Shown: positions 17,227 to 26,760, counted from the first letter of the stretch. The stretch is DNA of 64,000 bases from Chloroflexi bacterium HGW-Chloroflexi-3 (GCA_002842045.1 PHBX01000017.1:124001-188000); one strand, 5' to 3'. Notes: generated from the sequence alone by a model not told the origin. Numbers and translations are program-made.

Positions 17227-17662
17227 ATAATTCTTTTTCCATCCAAAGCACCTGAGTAGTCCCAAAATAATTCGTTGGCAATCCTGCAGTTATAAATCCC
17301 ATTCTTTCAAAATAAGCAGTGGTGTTGAGTCGCGACATACAGCCAATCACATGGTACCCTTTTTCTCTGGCTGCTTGTTCAACGGTATCCATTAACAATC
17401 TTCCAACACCTTTTTTCTGATATCCAGGATCAATTGCTAAATGAGATACCCAGCCCACCCCTTCTGTTTTTTCAAACATTTTGATTACACCAACAACTTT
17501 TCCATTTTTATCATCTACTGCCATGAAATGCTGACTGATAGGTTCATAATCATCTTTTTCGGTATCCTTTGGCTGTCCCCAGGGAGCACGTAAGACTCGG
17601 TATCGAAGATCGTAATAAGCTTTAAAGTCTTCTCTTGTTTGTGGAATTTTTATAATAATCAT
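17225..17662 (-). CDS. GNAT family N-acetyltransferase
   Basis: 145 residues, the usual size for a single GNAT domain. The acetyl-CoA loop motif is clear: HLAIDPGYQKKGVGRLLM (about 94-111, QxxGxGxx), and the end of the fold is YFERMGF. The opening residues (EDFKAYYDLRYRVLRAPWGQP) resemble ElaA-like and other small-molecule acetyltransferases. GAGGAA lies before the ATG at 17662. Acceptor unknown. Confidence 0.85.
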   Translation of the reverse strand: MIIIKIPQTREDFKAYYDLRYRVLRAPWGQPKDTEKDDYEPISQHFMAVDDKNGKVVGVIKMFEKTEGVGWVSHLAIDPGYQKKGVGRLLMDTVEQAAREKGYHVIGCMSRLNTTAYFERMGFITAGLPTNYFGTTQVLWMEKEL

Positions 17663-18006
17663 CTTTGATTTTCCTCAGGTTTGCTGATATACCACGAATA
17701 AATGGATTTTTATTGTTATACACTAAATTCTGAATAATTGTGTAAAATTTGCCATATCTTTTCAATGAAGAGGATTCTATTACTTTTATCATTTTTTCTG
17801 GGAATTTTGTGACATACAAAGAATTCTTTTATGTTATTATAATATAATATCGTATCACCAAATTTTATCCTTTTTTATTGGCACAATTAATGTTAATCAA
17901 ATTCATCCTAATATTTCCATCATCAACAGATGATATCTATCGGCAATAAGGGGGAACTTTACGTGTTCCCTCTTTTTTATTCATACCATATTAAAGGAGT
18001 TTAGAA
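17663..18006 (+). promoter_or_regulatory. Promoter and leader region of the BMP importer
   Basis: 344 bases with no gene. Near 17838-17848 there are overlapping TATAAT hexamers, with no good -35 box. A short CATC/GATG stem and then the terminator hairpin at 17950-17978 lie between this and the ATG. No upstream plus-strand gene needs that terminator, so the arrangement looks like transcription attenuation. Confidence 0.4.
17950..17978 (+). terminator. Intrinsic terminator or attenuator in the importer leader
   Basis: Stem GGGGGAAC/GTTCCCTC (8 bp with one G-U), 7-base loop, then six T residues (17973-17978). It sits 28 bases before the start of the substrate-binding protein. Confidence 0.7.
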
Positions 18007-19017
18007 ATGGGAAGAAGTAAAATCGTTTTAGTTACTGTATTGGTTTTGTTGTCATTACTGGCAACGCAATGTGCTCCAGCAGCCCCCGCTGATGAAGTAC
18101 CTGAAGTAAAAGTCTGGAAGTTAGCTGCTATATTCCCGGGTGTCATCACAGACGCTGACTACAATACCCTCGCTTATGAAGGTATCGTTGGTTTGCAGAA
18201 AGAAACCGGAATTGAAACTGCTTACTCCGAAAGTGTTGCTGTCCCGGATGTAGACCGTGTTATGCGTGAATACATCGATGCTGGTTTCAACATCATCTGG
18301 ACACATGGTGGACAATTCGTTACCCAGACCGCTGACCTGGCTGTCCAATTCCCGGAAGTTGTCTTCATTGCAGAAGGTGATGCGCCATTGGAAAGCTCAC
18401 CTGCCAATTTATGGTTCATCGATCGTAATTTCCATGTTGGTTACTACGCAATTGGTTCAGTAGCAGCCCGTGCTTCACAAACCGGCAAAATTGGATACCT
18501 GGGTGGATTAACCCTGCCCTTCTCCTACGCTGAAGCACACGCTGTTCAACAAGCTGTTGCTGATTCCGGTCTGGACGTGGAAGTCAAGATGGTTTGGGCT
18601 GGCGATTTCAATGATCCCACCAAAGCCCGCCAGGTTGCTGATGCTTTGATCGCTGAAGGCTGTGATGTCATCATGGGTTCACTCAATCTGGGCATGTTTG
18701 GTTTATTTGAAGCTGTAAAAGCATCTCCCAACAAAGTACTTGTAACCGCCAAATACACCGACAAATCATCCTACGCTCCAGAGAACTACATTACTGCTTT
18801 TATTTATGATTTCACCGTTCCGCTGAAATCAATTTATGATAGCGTAGTGGCTGGTGAACTGGGTGGTTATTATCCACTTGGTTTCGATACCGGTGCATTA
18901 ATCCAAACACCTCTGCAAAATGTTGATCCTGGTGTTGCCACTGAAGTTGAAGCCATCATTGCTGATGTAGTCAGTGGAAAAATCCAGGTTGTCAAAGACA
19001 CCAGCGAAATCAAATAA
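18007..19017 (+). CDS. BMP/PnrA-like substrate-binding lipoprotein
   Basis: 336 residues. A signal peptide with lipobox LLATQC (Cys about 22) is followed by a Pro/Ala-rich tether and the BMP family fold: KLAAIFPGVITDADYNTLAYEG near the start, VVFIAEGD (about 118) and GKIGYLGG (about 160). BMP-family proteins bind nucleosides (PnrA, Med) or related compounds at the cell surface for an ABC importer. AAGGAG lies before the ATG at 18007. It is followed by a strong hairpin and then by its ATPase and two permeases. Confidence 0.92.
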   Translation: MGRSKIVLVTVLVLLSLLATQCAPAAPADEVPEVKVWKLAAIFPGVITDADYNTLAYEGIVGLQKETGIETAYSESVAVPDVDRVMREYIDAGFNIIWTHGGQFVTQTADLAVQFPEVVFIAEGDAPLESSPANLWFIDRNFHVGYYAIGSVAARASQTGKIGYLGGLTLPFSYAEAHAVQQAVADSGLDVEVKMVWAGDFNDPTKARQVADALIAEGCDVIMGSLNLGMFGLFEAVKASPNKVLVTAKYTDKSSYAPENYITAFIYDFTVPLKSIYDSVVAGELGGYYPLGFDTGALIQTPLQNVDPGVATEVEAIIADVVSGKIQVVKDTSEIK

Positions 19018-19041
19018 TTTTCAGCAAATATCGTTACCAAC

Positions 19042-19072
19042 ACCGTGCGTTGCCATCATGACAACGCACGGT
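19042..19072 (+). terminator. Hairpin between binding-protein and ATPase genes
   Basis: Perfect 11-bp stem ACCGTGCGTTG/CAACGCACGGT with a 9-base loop and no T-run. Such hairpins commonly stabilise the binding-protein message or partly stop transcription, so that the binding protein is made in excess over the ATPase and permeases. Confidence 0.6.
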
Positions 19073-19150
19073 TATTAGCAGCATGAGCCTGGAAGCGCTC
19101 AAAACTTTATTAATGGCAATTCTTACCGGGCTTAAAGGTATTTCAAAGTT

Positions 19151-20728
19151 ATGGAAGATAAAACAATCCTTGAACTTAAGAATGTACGGAAAGTTTTTGG
19201 ACAAATCGTAGCCCTCGACAGCGTCTCATTTGCGTTGAAAAGAGGAGAAATCCACGGTTTGTTAGGGGGTAATGGTGCTGGGAAGACTACCTTGATGAAT
19301 ATTTTATACGGTCTTTATCGCAAAGATGAAGGCGAAATTTTATTACGAGATGAGACGGTCAATATTCAAGGTCCTCGAGATGCCATCAAACATGGAATTG
19401 GCATGGTACACCAGCACTTTTTACAAATAAGCAATTTTACGGTTTTAGAAAATATTGTTCTTGGAACCGATATAAAAAACAAATACACCATGAAAATGGA
19501 TCAAGAAGCTGAAAAAGTTAAAGAACTTTGCCAGCGTTTTGGTCTGAATGTGAATTTGAATGACATGATAAGTACTTTGACTGTTGGTGCCCGTCAGAAA
19601 GTTGAAATTCTCAAAGCTCTATATCGAGGTGTTGATATCCTTATATTGGATGAACCAACCACCAATTTAACCCCACAGGAAGTAGATGCTCTCTTCGTAT
19701 CTTTACGGGTGATGGTCAATGACGGTCTTAGTATTGTGTTTATCACCCACAAGTTACGCGAAGTCTTGAGTGTATGTGACCGCATCACAGTATTACGTGA
19801 AGGCAAAAATATCACCACCCTTGATCGCAAAGATGCTTCAGAAGAAGTTTTTGTGCGAGCCATGGTGGGTGAAAAAATGGATATTGAAAACTCCATTTAT
19901 TTTGCTACAGAGGTAAGGCAGGGTTTTGATCGAACCACCGTTGAAGCTCCTAAACTGAAATTAGAAAATGTGAATTTGATTTCTCAGGATGGTATTCCAC
20001 GCTTGAAGGATCTCAATCTGGAAGTTTTTGGTGGCGAAATCGTTGGTATTGCCGGTGTTGCCGGAAATGGCCAACGTGAGTTAGCAGAAGTTGTTACTGG
20101 TGTGGTTCCTATCACCAACGGCAAAAAAACCTATATGGGTGATGATGTCACCAGCAAAACCAACGTGGATTTACTCAGTTCTGGTTTTTCATATATTCCA
20201 GAAGATCGCCTCAGTGATGGTTTCTTGCCAAAAGCTACAGTTGCACAGAATTTAATTCTCGGACAACATCGCATCAAACCTTATAGTGATGGCAGATTCA
20301 TCAATTGGAAGACAGTGTTCTCTGAGTCCACCAAATACATCAAAGAATACAATATTAAAACGAATAGTCCAGGTGATATTGGTGGTAACTTATCCGGTGG
20401 TAATATCCAACGTGTTATGATTGCACGCGCTTTTTCCTCCGATTCACAGGTCATGGTTGCTCACAACCCCACGCGTGGTCTCGATATCCCCTCCATGGAT
20501 TTTGTCTATCAGAAAATGTTAGCCCGTCGCGAAGCTAAATTGGCAACTTTACTGATTTCGGAAGATTTAGATGAATTGATGCGTATCAGTGACCGAATTG
20601 CGGTCATTTTCCGTGGACAAATTTTGGGTGTGCTTGTACGCGATGAATTTGATAAGTATGCCATTGGTCGTTTGATGAGTGGAATCACATCCGAAAATCA
20701 ACCCACAGAGGAGAAAAACTTACCATGA
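19151..20728 (+). CDS. BMP-type ABC importer, double ATPase subunit
   Basis: 525 residues with two ATP-binding domains. The first has Walker A GGNGAGKT (about 38-45), Q-loop HQHF, signature LTVGARQK and Walker B ILILDEPT. In the second, Walker A is degenerate (GVAGNGQRE), the signature is NLSGGNIQ and Walker B is VMVAHNPTRGLD. This asymmetric pattern is usual for the sugar and nucleoside (RbsA/NupA-like) class. It energises uptake by the binding protein upstream and the two permeases downstream. The ribosome site before 19151 is weak (AAAGG). The stop overlaps the next gene by 4 bases. Confidence 0.93.
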   Translation: MEDKTILELKNVRKVFGQIVALDSVSFALKRGEIHGLLGGNGAGKTTLMNILYGLYRKDEGEILLRDETVNIQGPRDAIKHGIGMVHQHFLQISNFTVLENIVLGTDIKNKYTMKMDQEAEKVKELCQRFGLNVNLNDMISTLTVGARQKVEILKALYRGVDILILDEPTTNLTPQEVDALFVSLRVMVNDGLSIVFITHKLREVLSVCDRITVLREGKNITTLDRKDASEEVFVRAMVGEKMDIENSIYFATEVRQGFDRTTVEAPKLKLENVNLISQDGIPRLKDLNLEVFGGEIVGIAGVAGNGQRELAEVVTGVVPITNGKKTYMGDDVTSKTNVDLLSSGFSYIPEDRLSDGFLPKATVAQNLILGQHRIKPYSDGRFINWKTVFSESTKYIKEYNIKTNSPGDIGGNLSGGNIQRVMIARAFSSDSQVMVAHNPTRGLDIPSMDFVYQKMLARREAKLATLLISEDLDELMRISDRIAVIFRGQILGVLVRDEFDKYAIGRLMSGITSENQPTEEKNLP

Positions 20729-21732
20729 CAATTGCGAAAAAGCTCTTACCTTACTTGCTTGCCGTGGTGGCTTCTTTTGTCGCGGCTGGTATCTTTATCT
20801 CTTTGATGGGCTTTGATGTTTTCAAAGCTTATCAAACAATCTTGTTCACTTCCTTCAGAACTCCGAATGGTTTCATCCAGACTTTGCTCAAATTCATTCC
20901 ACTGACTTTGTTAGCCCTGGCATTCACCATTCCACTCAATGCTGGCAAGTTCAATATCGGTGGTGAAGGTCAAATGATGGCAGGTGGCATTGGCGCTGCA
21001 GCCATGGGCATCATGTTTGCAGACTTACCGGCTATCATCTTATTACCACTTGTTATTCTGGGTGGAGTGGTCGCTGGTGCATTATGGGGTTTGATCCCAG
21101 CCTGGTTGTTGTACAAATTCAATATCAATGAAATCCTTACAACCGTATTGTTCAACTTTGTTGCCTTCTTCCTGATCGATTATGTGTGCACAGGACCATG
21201 GCGCGATCCTGCAGCCGGTCACCCAACTACGGTTCTGATTGGCCGGGGAGGATGGTTGCCCATGTTGGTCAATAATCCCCCATTACACTCTGGAATCATA
21301 CTGGCTATTCTGGTCGCTATTGGTGTGTACATATACACCTCACGTACGACTGGCGGCTATGAACTGGTAGCAACAGGTGCAAATCCACGAGCAGCAGGTG
21401 TGTTCGGCATTAATACCCGCAGGATGTTTGTGCTTTCCCTGGTATTGGGCGGAGCCATTGCTGGGTTAGCAGGTGCCTTCGAAGTTGCTGGAAATCAACA
21501 TCGCCTGATTGAAGGCATGCAATCCAACTTCCTTCAGCTTGGATTAATCATTGGTCTTATCTCCAGAGGAAATAATGGAGCAGTTCCTTTTGTTGCTTTC
21601 ATGATTGCTGTTCTGGAGGTAGGAGCCAGCGCGATGCAACGCACCATGATGATACCGGTTGAAATGGTCTTCATTGTGGAAGCATTAATACTACTTTTCG
21701 TCCTCTTATCGGACGTCGTCAGGAGAAAATAA
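20725..21732 (+). CDS. ABC importer permease 1 (BMP-associated)
   Basis: 335 residues with about eight to ten membrane helices. The conserved permease loop appears as PLNAGKFNIGGEGQMMAGG (about 71-89) and later ELVATGANPRAAGVFGIN (about 212-229). It is homologous to the inner-membrane permeases of nucleoside importers (YufP-like). It starts at an ATG overlapping the ATPase stop (ATGA) and ends 3 bases before the second permease, so the products are probably made in equal amounts and pair as a heterodimer. Confidence 0.92.
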   Translation: MTIAKKLLPYLLAVVASFVAAGIFISLMGFDVFKAYQTILFTSFRTPNGFIQTLLKFIPLTLLALAFTIPLNAGKFNIGGEGQMMAGGIGAAAMGIMFADLPAIILLPLVILGGVVAGALWGLIPAWLLYKFNINEILTTVLFNFVAFFLIDYVCTGPWRDPAAGHPTTVLIGRGGWLPMLVNNPPLHSGIILAILVAIGVYIYTSRTTGGYELVATGANPRAAGVFGINTRRMFVLSLVLGGAIAGLAGAFEVAGNQHRLIEGMQSNFLQLGLIIGLISRGNNGAVPFVAFMIAVLEVGASAMQRTMMIPVEMVFIVEALILLFVLLSDVVRRK

Positions 21733-21735
21733 ACG

Positions 21736-22668
21736 ATGGATACTACGATTATCGATTTCTTAAGATTAGTGCTCCTGTCGATGGTTCCTTTTGTTCTGGC
21801 TGGTCAAGGAACTATGTTAGGAGGTCGCACAGGCGTATTCAATGTTGCTCAGGAAGGCATGATGCTGGTAGGCGCATCGGTTGGATTTCTGGTTAGTTTC
21901 TTTTCCGGTAGCATTTTACTGGGTGTCATTGTCGCGATGTTATCAGGCGCACTTTTTGGTTTAGCCTTAGCATACTTCACCACCTCCCTGAAGATGAACC
22001 AATTTGTTATCGGTCTTGCGCTCTTTTTCATTGGGTTGGGTGTCTCAACCTTATTACCGAAGCTGATTCTCGGAATCACATTAACCCCCCCTTTGATACC
22101 AACATTAAAGAGTATTCCAATCCCACTTTTAAGCCAGACACCATTTATTGGTCCCATTCTCTTCAAACAGAATATTCTGGTCTATGTTTCTGTATTGGTT
22201 TCAATAGGATTATGGTACTTCCTGTTCAAAACACAAAAAGGACTGGAATTACGCTCAGTAGGTGAATATCCTATGACAGCAGATTCCCTTGGTATCAACA
22301 CCACAAAAATGCGCTATTGGAGCACCATCATCGGCGGTATGTTGATCGGTATGGCTGGTGCTTACTTGCCGATGGTATATGCTGGTACTTTTACTGAAGG
22401 TATGACCATGGGACGTGGTTGGTTAGCCATCGCACTGACATTCTTTGGCGGTTGGAGCCCCTTACCAATCTTGTACGGCTCATTATTCTTCTCCGCTGTA
22501 GAAGTGTTGGCATTCCGTGTACAGGTCATCGGTAGTTTCTTGCCTTACCAGATCCTGCAAATGTTCCCTTACATTGCTACCATACTGGTCATGATCTTAA
22601 CCTTCAAACGATCGCGTGTTCCCGGTTTCCTGGGTAATAATTACGATCGCGAAAAAAGATCTTTGTAG
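21736..22668 (+). CDS. ABC importer permease 2 (BMP-associated)
   Basis: 310 residues, about eight helices. It has the partner version of the permease motif (GGRTGVFNVAQEGMMLVGA, about 29-47) and LRSVGEYPMTADSLGIN (about 174-190). Together with permease 1 it forms the membrane channel of the BMP-type importer (YufQ-like). GGAG (GGAGAAA) precedes the ATG by 8 bases. The importer operon closes with the terminator at 22684-22722. Confidence 0.92.
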   Translation: MDTTIIDFLRLVLLSMVPFVLAGQGTMLGGRTGVFNVAQEGMMLVGASVGFLVSFFSGSILLGVIVAMLSGALFGLALAYFTTSLKMNQFVIGLALFFIGLGVSTLLPKLILGITLTPPLIPTLKSIPIPLLSQTPFIGPILFKQNILVYVSVLVSIGLWYFLFKTQKGLELRSVGEYPMTADSLGINTTKMRYWSTIIGGMLIGMAGAYLPMVYAGTFTEGMTMGRGWLAIALTFFGGWSPLPILYGSLFFSAVEVLAFRVQVIGSFLPYQILQMFPYIATILVMILTFKRSRVPGFLGNNYDREKRSL

Positions 22669-22683
22669 CGATCTATATATTTA

Positions 22684-22722
22684 ACAAAAATGGTTGGCAT
22701 TTGCCAGCCATTTTTTTGTTTT
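22684..22722 (+). terminator. Intrinsic terminator of the BMP importer operon
   Basis: Stem ATGGTTGGC/GCCAGCCAT with a 4-base loop, preceded by A-rich and followed by T-rich sequence (seven T), 16 bases after the second permease. Confidence 0.88.
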
Positions 22723-22767
22723 TACATGTTGGTCTTTCAAACCATAATCAAATTCATTGAAAAGCAG

Positions 22768-22776
22768 TGCTATAAT
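22768..22776 (+). promoter_or_regulatory. Extended -10 promoter for gatCA
   Basis: TGCTATAAT (22768-22776), an extended -10 element with no good -35 box, about 32 bases before the gatC ATG. The same TGCTATAAT occurs at 24591-24599, before the degenerate GGDEF gene. Confidence 0.6.
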
Positions 22777-22807
22777 TACCCTCTCATTTCGCACTCGGAG
22801 TATCCTC

Positions 22808-23104
22808 ATGCAGCTAACCATCCAGGAAGTTGAACACATCGCAGAACTGGCAAAATTAGATTTATCGGATGAAGAAAAAGAACTATATCGTGAGCAGCTT
22901 TCTTCTATCCTAGAATATGCTGCCATGTTACAAAACGTGGATACCGGCGATATTCCACCCACTGCATCCGTGCTTCCGGAGCGTTCTGTATTGCGTGCAG
23001 ATGTTGTTCAGGAACCTCTGCATCCCGAGACTGTCCTGCAAAACGCACCCCACCAAAAAGAACAACAATTCAAAGTGCCCATCGTAATGGAGAATGGGCA
23101 ATGA
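22808..23104 (+). CDS. gatC: Asp-tRNA(Asn)/Glu-tRNA(Gln) amidotransferase subunit C
   Basis: 98 residues matching GatC throughout: LTIQEVEHIAELAKLDLSDEE at the start and DTGDIPPTASVLP in the middle. GatC holds the GatA and GatB subunits together in the enzyme that converts misacylated Glu-tRNA(Gln) or Asp-tRNA(Asn) to the correct amide. The ATG at 22808 behind CGGAG is chosen; a reading from 22757 would put 17 unlike residues in front and cover the promoter. It overlaps gatA by 4 bases. Confidence 0.95.
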   Translation: MQLTIQEVEHIAELAKLDLSDEEKELYREQLSSILEYAAMLQNVDTGDIPPTASVLPERSVLRADVVQEPLHPETVLQNAPHQKEQQFKVPIVMENGQ

Positions 23105-24567
23105 GCAACCTCAGCGATCTCTCAATTCGCCAGGCACTGAAATTATTACAAAATGGCGATATTTCCAGTGTGGAGTTAACACAATCATATCTGGATCGTA
23201 TTCAGACATTCGAACCACAGATCAAAGCATTTATCACCCTGACGCCAGAACTGGCAATCGCGCAGGCTAAATCCGCCGATCAACTCCGCAAAAACAACCC
23301 TAAAGAGGATTTACCGGCATTGTTGGGTATCCCCATCGCAGTGAAGGATGTCCTCGCTCTGGAAAATGTGCGCTGCACCTGTGGCTCGCGTATCCTTGAA
23401 AATTTCATTCCAGCTTATACAGCCACGACGGTGCAACGTTTGCTGGATGCCGGTGTCGTCATTCTTGGCAAAACCAATACCGATGAGTTTGCCATGGGCT
23501 CATCCACAGAGAATTCAGCCTACCAGACCACGCACAATCCCTGGAATCAAGACCATGTTCCCGGTGGATCCTCCGGAGGTTCAGCAGCCGCTGTCAGTGC
23601 TGGTATGGCTCCCATCGCCTTGGGAAGTGATACGGGAGGCTCCGTGCGCCAACCGGCATCATTCTGCGGCATCACCGGTTTAAAGCCCACCTATGGTCGG
23701 GTATCGCGCTTTGGGTTGATTGCCTATGGATCCTCGTTAGATAGTGTCGGTATCTTTTCACACACAGCTGAGGACCTGGCGGTTATTTTTGAACAAATCG
23801 CAGGTCGTGACCCCAAAGATGCCACCAGCATGGATATCCCGGTCCCTGCCATCAACCTGGATTCAAATACGGATCTCACGGGTGTACGCATTGGTGTGCC
23901 AAAAGAATATTTTATCGCCGGTATTCAGTCGGATGTGGAAAAAAACGTGCGAACTGCCATTCAGCATTTTGAGAGCTTGGGTGCGCAGATCGTGGAAATC
24001 AGTCTCCCGCATACCGAATATGCTTTACCGGTCTATTATCTGATCGCTACGGCCGAAGCCTCGGCTAACCTGGCGCGTTTTGATGGCGTACGCTATGGGT
24101 ATTCAGCCGAAGTCGCATCTTTGTGGGATCACTTCAAGCAATCCCGCGGGAGTGGTTTCGGTTCCGAGGTGAAACGCCGGATCATGCTGGGAACATATGC
24201 CCTCTCAGCCGGATACTACGATGCCTATTATGGTCAGGCGCAGAAAGTGCGCACCCTCATCAAACGCGATTTCGAGCAGGTGTTTGAGCACGTCGATGCC
24301 ATCGCCACCCCGGTCGCTCCAACCACAGCCTTCAAAATTGGTGAACATACCAATGATCCCCTGGCCATGTACCTGGAAGATATCTTCACGTTACCCACCA
24401 ATCTGGCAGGCGTGCCTGGTCTGGCGTTTCCGGTTGGTTTTGATCGTCAGGGTTTACCCGTGGGCATGCAGCTTATGGGTCCTCATTTCAAGGAAGAAAC
24501 CCTGCTTAAGTTGGTGCACTCGTATCAACTGAGCACACAGTGGCATAAGTTAATGCCTGAATTATAA
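23101..24567 (+). CDS. gatA: Asp-tRNA(Asn)/Glu-tRNA(Gln) amidotransferase subunit A
   Basis: 488 residues, normal for GatA. The amidase signature is complete: catalytic Lys in PIAVKDV (about 81), GGSSGGSAAAV (about 157-167) and the Ser pair in GSDTGGSVRQP (about 177-187). It hydrolyses glutamine to feed ammonia to GatB. It is translationally coupled to gatC. gatB is not in this window, so the complex must be completed from elsewhere. Confidence 0.97.
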   Translation: MSNLSDLSIRQALKLLQNGDISSVELTQSYLDRIQTFEPQIKAFITLTPELAIAQAKSADQLRKNNPKEDLPALLGIPIAVKDVLALENVRCTCGSRILENFIPAYTATTVQRLLDAGVVILGKTNTDEFAMGSSTENSAYQTTHNPWNQDHVPGGSSGGSAAAVSAGMAPIALGSDTGGSVRQPASFCGITGLKPTYGRVSRFGLIAYGSSLDSVGIFSHTAEDLAVIFEQIAGRDPKDATSMDIPVPAINLDSNTDLTGVRIGVPKEYFIAGIQSDVEKNVRTAIQHFESLGAQIVEISLPHTEYALPVYYLIATAEASANLARFDGVRYGYSAEVASLWDHFKQSRGSGFGSEVKRRIMLGTYALSAGYYDAYYGQAQKVRTLIKRDFEQVFEHVDAIATPVAPTTAFKIGEHTNDPLAMYLEDIFTLPTNLAGVPGLAFPVGFDRQGLPVGMQLMGPHFKEETLLKLVHSYQLSTQWHKLMPEL

Positions 24568-24654
24568 GTAACTGTTAATTTTTTTTTGGCTGCTATAATT
24601 ACATTAATTCTCACCTAACTATTTTGCGAACGGTTTACTCTCTCCGAGGAATTG

Positions 24655-26184
24655 ATGAATCTAATTAAAACTCTCACAGCCAAAGAAACTATTTGGAAAT
24701 CTGTTGCTGTTTTTGGCCTTGCCTTAATCATTATCAAATTAGTTATTGGACAAAATCCAGTCATTGATACCGGTTATATTCTCTTCTTTGGGATCATGGC
24801 CAGTGTCTGTATGTGGGTAGGTGTTTTCTATCATAAACCTTATCCAGCAAGGGGATGGTACCTGCTTGGTCTGGGTCAATTTTTCGATTCCATTGGTAAT
24901 ATTTTCTTTTGTAATTATTTCTATCTCGGGGGCTCAGAGACAAATCTGATTTATGAAGCTGTATTTTATGCCTTGGGAGGTGGTTTCTTCTTTATTGGCA
25001 TGCTCTATATGATCAAGAATTATCGCAAGGAGATTTCCACCAGCACATTGTTTAACGGATTGATCATCACGTTCGCTGCCAGCATTTTCATCTGGGTTCT
25101 GGTACTTAAAGATGACCTGGTACGGCCCTCTTCAATTGCAGGAACGATTCAACAACTTATTTTTGTTCTAGCCATTATTCTGATAGTTTTTATTCTGGCA
25201 TTGATTATCATGCTTGGTTCCGGTCAGATTGTCGCTCTGTATATCATCTTTAGCGCCGGGATCATTATGATCATCGGGATTTTGAATTATTTCAAACTAT
25301 ATGGCTTTACTTCCCATTTTTTTATATTATCCGAATTAGGACAGGTACCTTACATGGAATTGTTTTATGCCGTCGGTTATTTGTTAGTGGGGATTGCATT
25401 TCTGCATCCATCCCTTTCGAAATTTCAACCCAATACGATCTTTTTAAGGATTGATGCCAACCGCAACATTATTAACATTCTTGGGATTTCATTTCTCCTT
25501 ATACCCCTCACATATTTCTTTCAGATCATTCGTGGGGGTAAAGTTGATGGCCTGTTGATGTTAGCTTCCATGTCAATTGTGTACATTCTGGTCTTTTTAC
25601 AGATCCTGAATCTGACAAAAAGTTACTACCAGGTCAAAAATAAAAACCTTGAGTTGAATAATCAGAATGAAATGATAAAAACGCTGGCAAATATCGATCA
25701 TGTGACCAAACTCTTCAATCGAAAATTTCTGTTTGAGTTCGGTGAACAGGCTCTTAAAAATGCTCTCTTCATTAAAAAACGCCTGGCAATTGCCATGATC
25801 AAATTAGATGATTTTGACATTGTTCTTGGCGTGCTTAACCGCCAGGAAGCCGATGAAGTGTTACTGGAAATTTCGAATTCGTTTTTGAATATAAAACGGA
25901 AGGATGATATTGTCATCCGCTATGGAGAAAGTGAGTTTGTCATCATTTTTGACGATATCCGCGCAGATCTTGATTTTAAATCCCTTCTGGATCGTTTTCG
26001 TGAAAAAACAAAATTTCCCATCCGCATGGGAAAGCTTGAAATGATCGTTTCTTTCAGCGCTGGTATCTCATTTTTACCAAATGATGGCACTGATATTAAT
26101 GTTCTCGTAGAAAAAGCGCATCAGGCTCTGATTCAGGCAAGGTTGGAAGGCAAAGAAACAATTAGAATCTATTCAGAAGATTAA
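24655..26184 (+). CDS. Membrane protein with degenerate GGDEF domain
   Basis: 509 residues. Roughly nine hydrophobic helices fill residues 10-320, then a coiled linker, then a GGDEF-type domain from about 345 (NIDHVTKLFNRKFL). The catalytic loop reads RYGESEF instead of RxGGDEF, and the metal-binding DxDxFK region is KLDDFDIV, so diguanylate cyclase activity is unlikely. Such domains often sense nucleotides or only form dimers. The ATG at 24655 lies 5 bases after GAGGA; the TTG before it is less likely. Extended -10 TGCTATAAT lies upstream. It stands alone. Confidence 0.8.
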   Translation: MNLIKTLTAKETIWKSVAVFGLALIIIKLVIGQNPVIDTGYILFFGIMASVCMWVGVFYHKPYPARGWYLLGLGQFFDSIGNIFFCNYFYLGGSETNLIYEAVFYALGGGFFFIGMLYMIKNYRKEISTSTLFNGLIITFAASIFIWVLVLKDDLVRPSSIAGTIQQLIFVLAIILIVFILALIIMLGSGQIVALYIIFSAGIIMIIGILNYFKLYGFTSHFFILSELGQVPYMELFYAVGYLLVGIAFLHPSLSKFQPNTIFLRIDANRNIINILGISFLLIPLTYFFQIIRGGKVDGLLMLASMSIVYILVFLQILNLTKSYYQVKNKNLELNNQNEMIKTLANIDHVTKLFNRKFLFEFGEQALKNALFIKKRLAIAMIKLDDFDIVLGVLNRQEADEVLLEISNSFLNIKRKDDIVIRYGESEFVIIFDDIRADLDFKSLLDRFREKTKFPIRMGKLEMIVSFSAGISFLPNDGTDINVLVEKAHQALIQARLEGKETIRIYSED

Positions 26185-26299
26185 GTTCTGATTCTGACCA
26201 TTTTCATTCAAACCCTTTCATCAAATGATACTTTTTCCTCGGAATTCCGTATATTAATGCATAGGACGAACAGTTATTGTTTGTAGAAAGGATAAGTAG

Positions 26300-26737
26300 A
26301 TGACAAATTCAAGCGTTTCAATTCAACAGGAAAAAGGACCTGGCTTATTAATCCGTGCTTTGTACTTTATATTTGTCGGATTATGGCTGGGTGGTGTCTG
26401 GACGACCATTGCCTGGATTTTAGTCGTATCAATTATCGGGCTACCAATCGGGTTGCTGATGCTCAATCGCCTTCCACAGATCATGACCCTTAAACCAGTA
26501 CGTGAAAATCGATACCTTGTCCAGAAAGATGGTCAATGGGTGATGCGGTCATACACCAGAGAACAACCCTCCTTTCTGGCACGAGCGCTTTACTTTATTT
26601 TTATCGGTTGGTGGTTCAGTGCGCTCTGGCTCTTAGCTGCCTGGGCAATCTCAGGAATTACCCTCGGTCTGGGTCTTCCGATAGCATTCTGGATGTTTGA
26701 TCGGGTTCCAGCCATCACAACGCTCTCAAGCTACTAA
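26300..26737 (+). CDS. YccF-domain inner membrane protein
   Basis: 145 residues made of two similar halves, each with RALYFIFxGxWxxxxW and then an IGLPIGLLMLNRLP or LGLPIAFWMFDRVP segment (about 16-62 and 93-140). This is the YccF (DUF307) pattern, a small membrane protein family of unknown role. The halves face each other around a polar middle (VRENRYLVQKDGQ). A-rich GAAAGGAT lies before the ATG at 26300. It ends in a strong terminator. Confidence 0.88.
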   Translation: MTNSSVSIQQEKGPGLLIRALYFIFVGLWLGGVWTTIAWILVVSIIGLPIGLLMLNRLPQIMTLKPVRENRYLVQKDGQWVMRSYTREQPSFLARALYFIFIGWWFSALWLLAAWAISGITLGLGLPIAFWMFDRVPAITTLSSY

Positions 26738-26760
26738 TTCCATATATAATAGCCGGGGTT

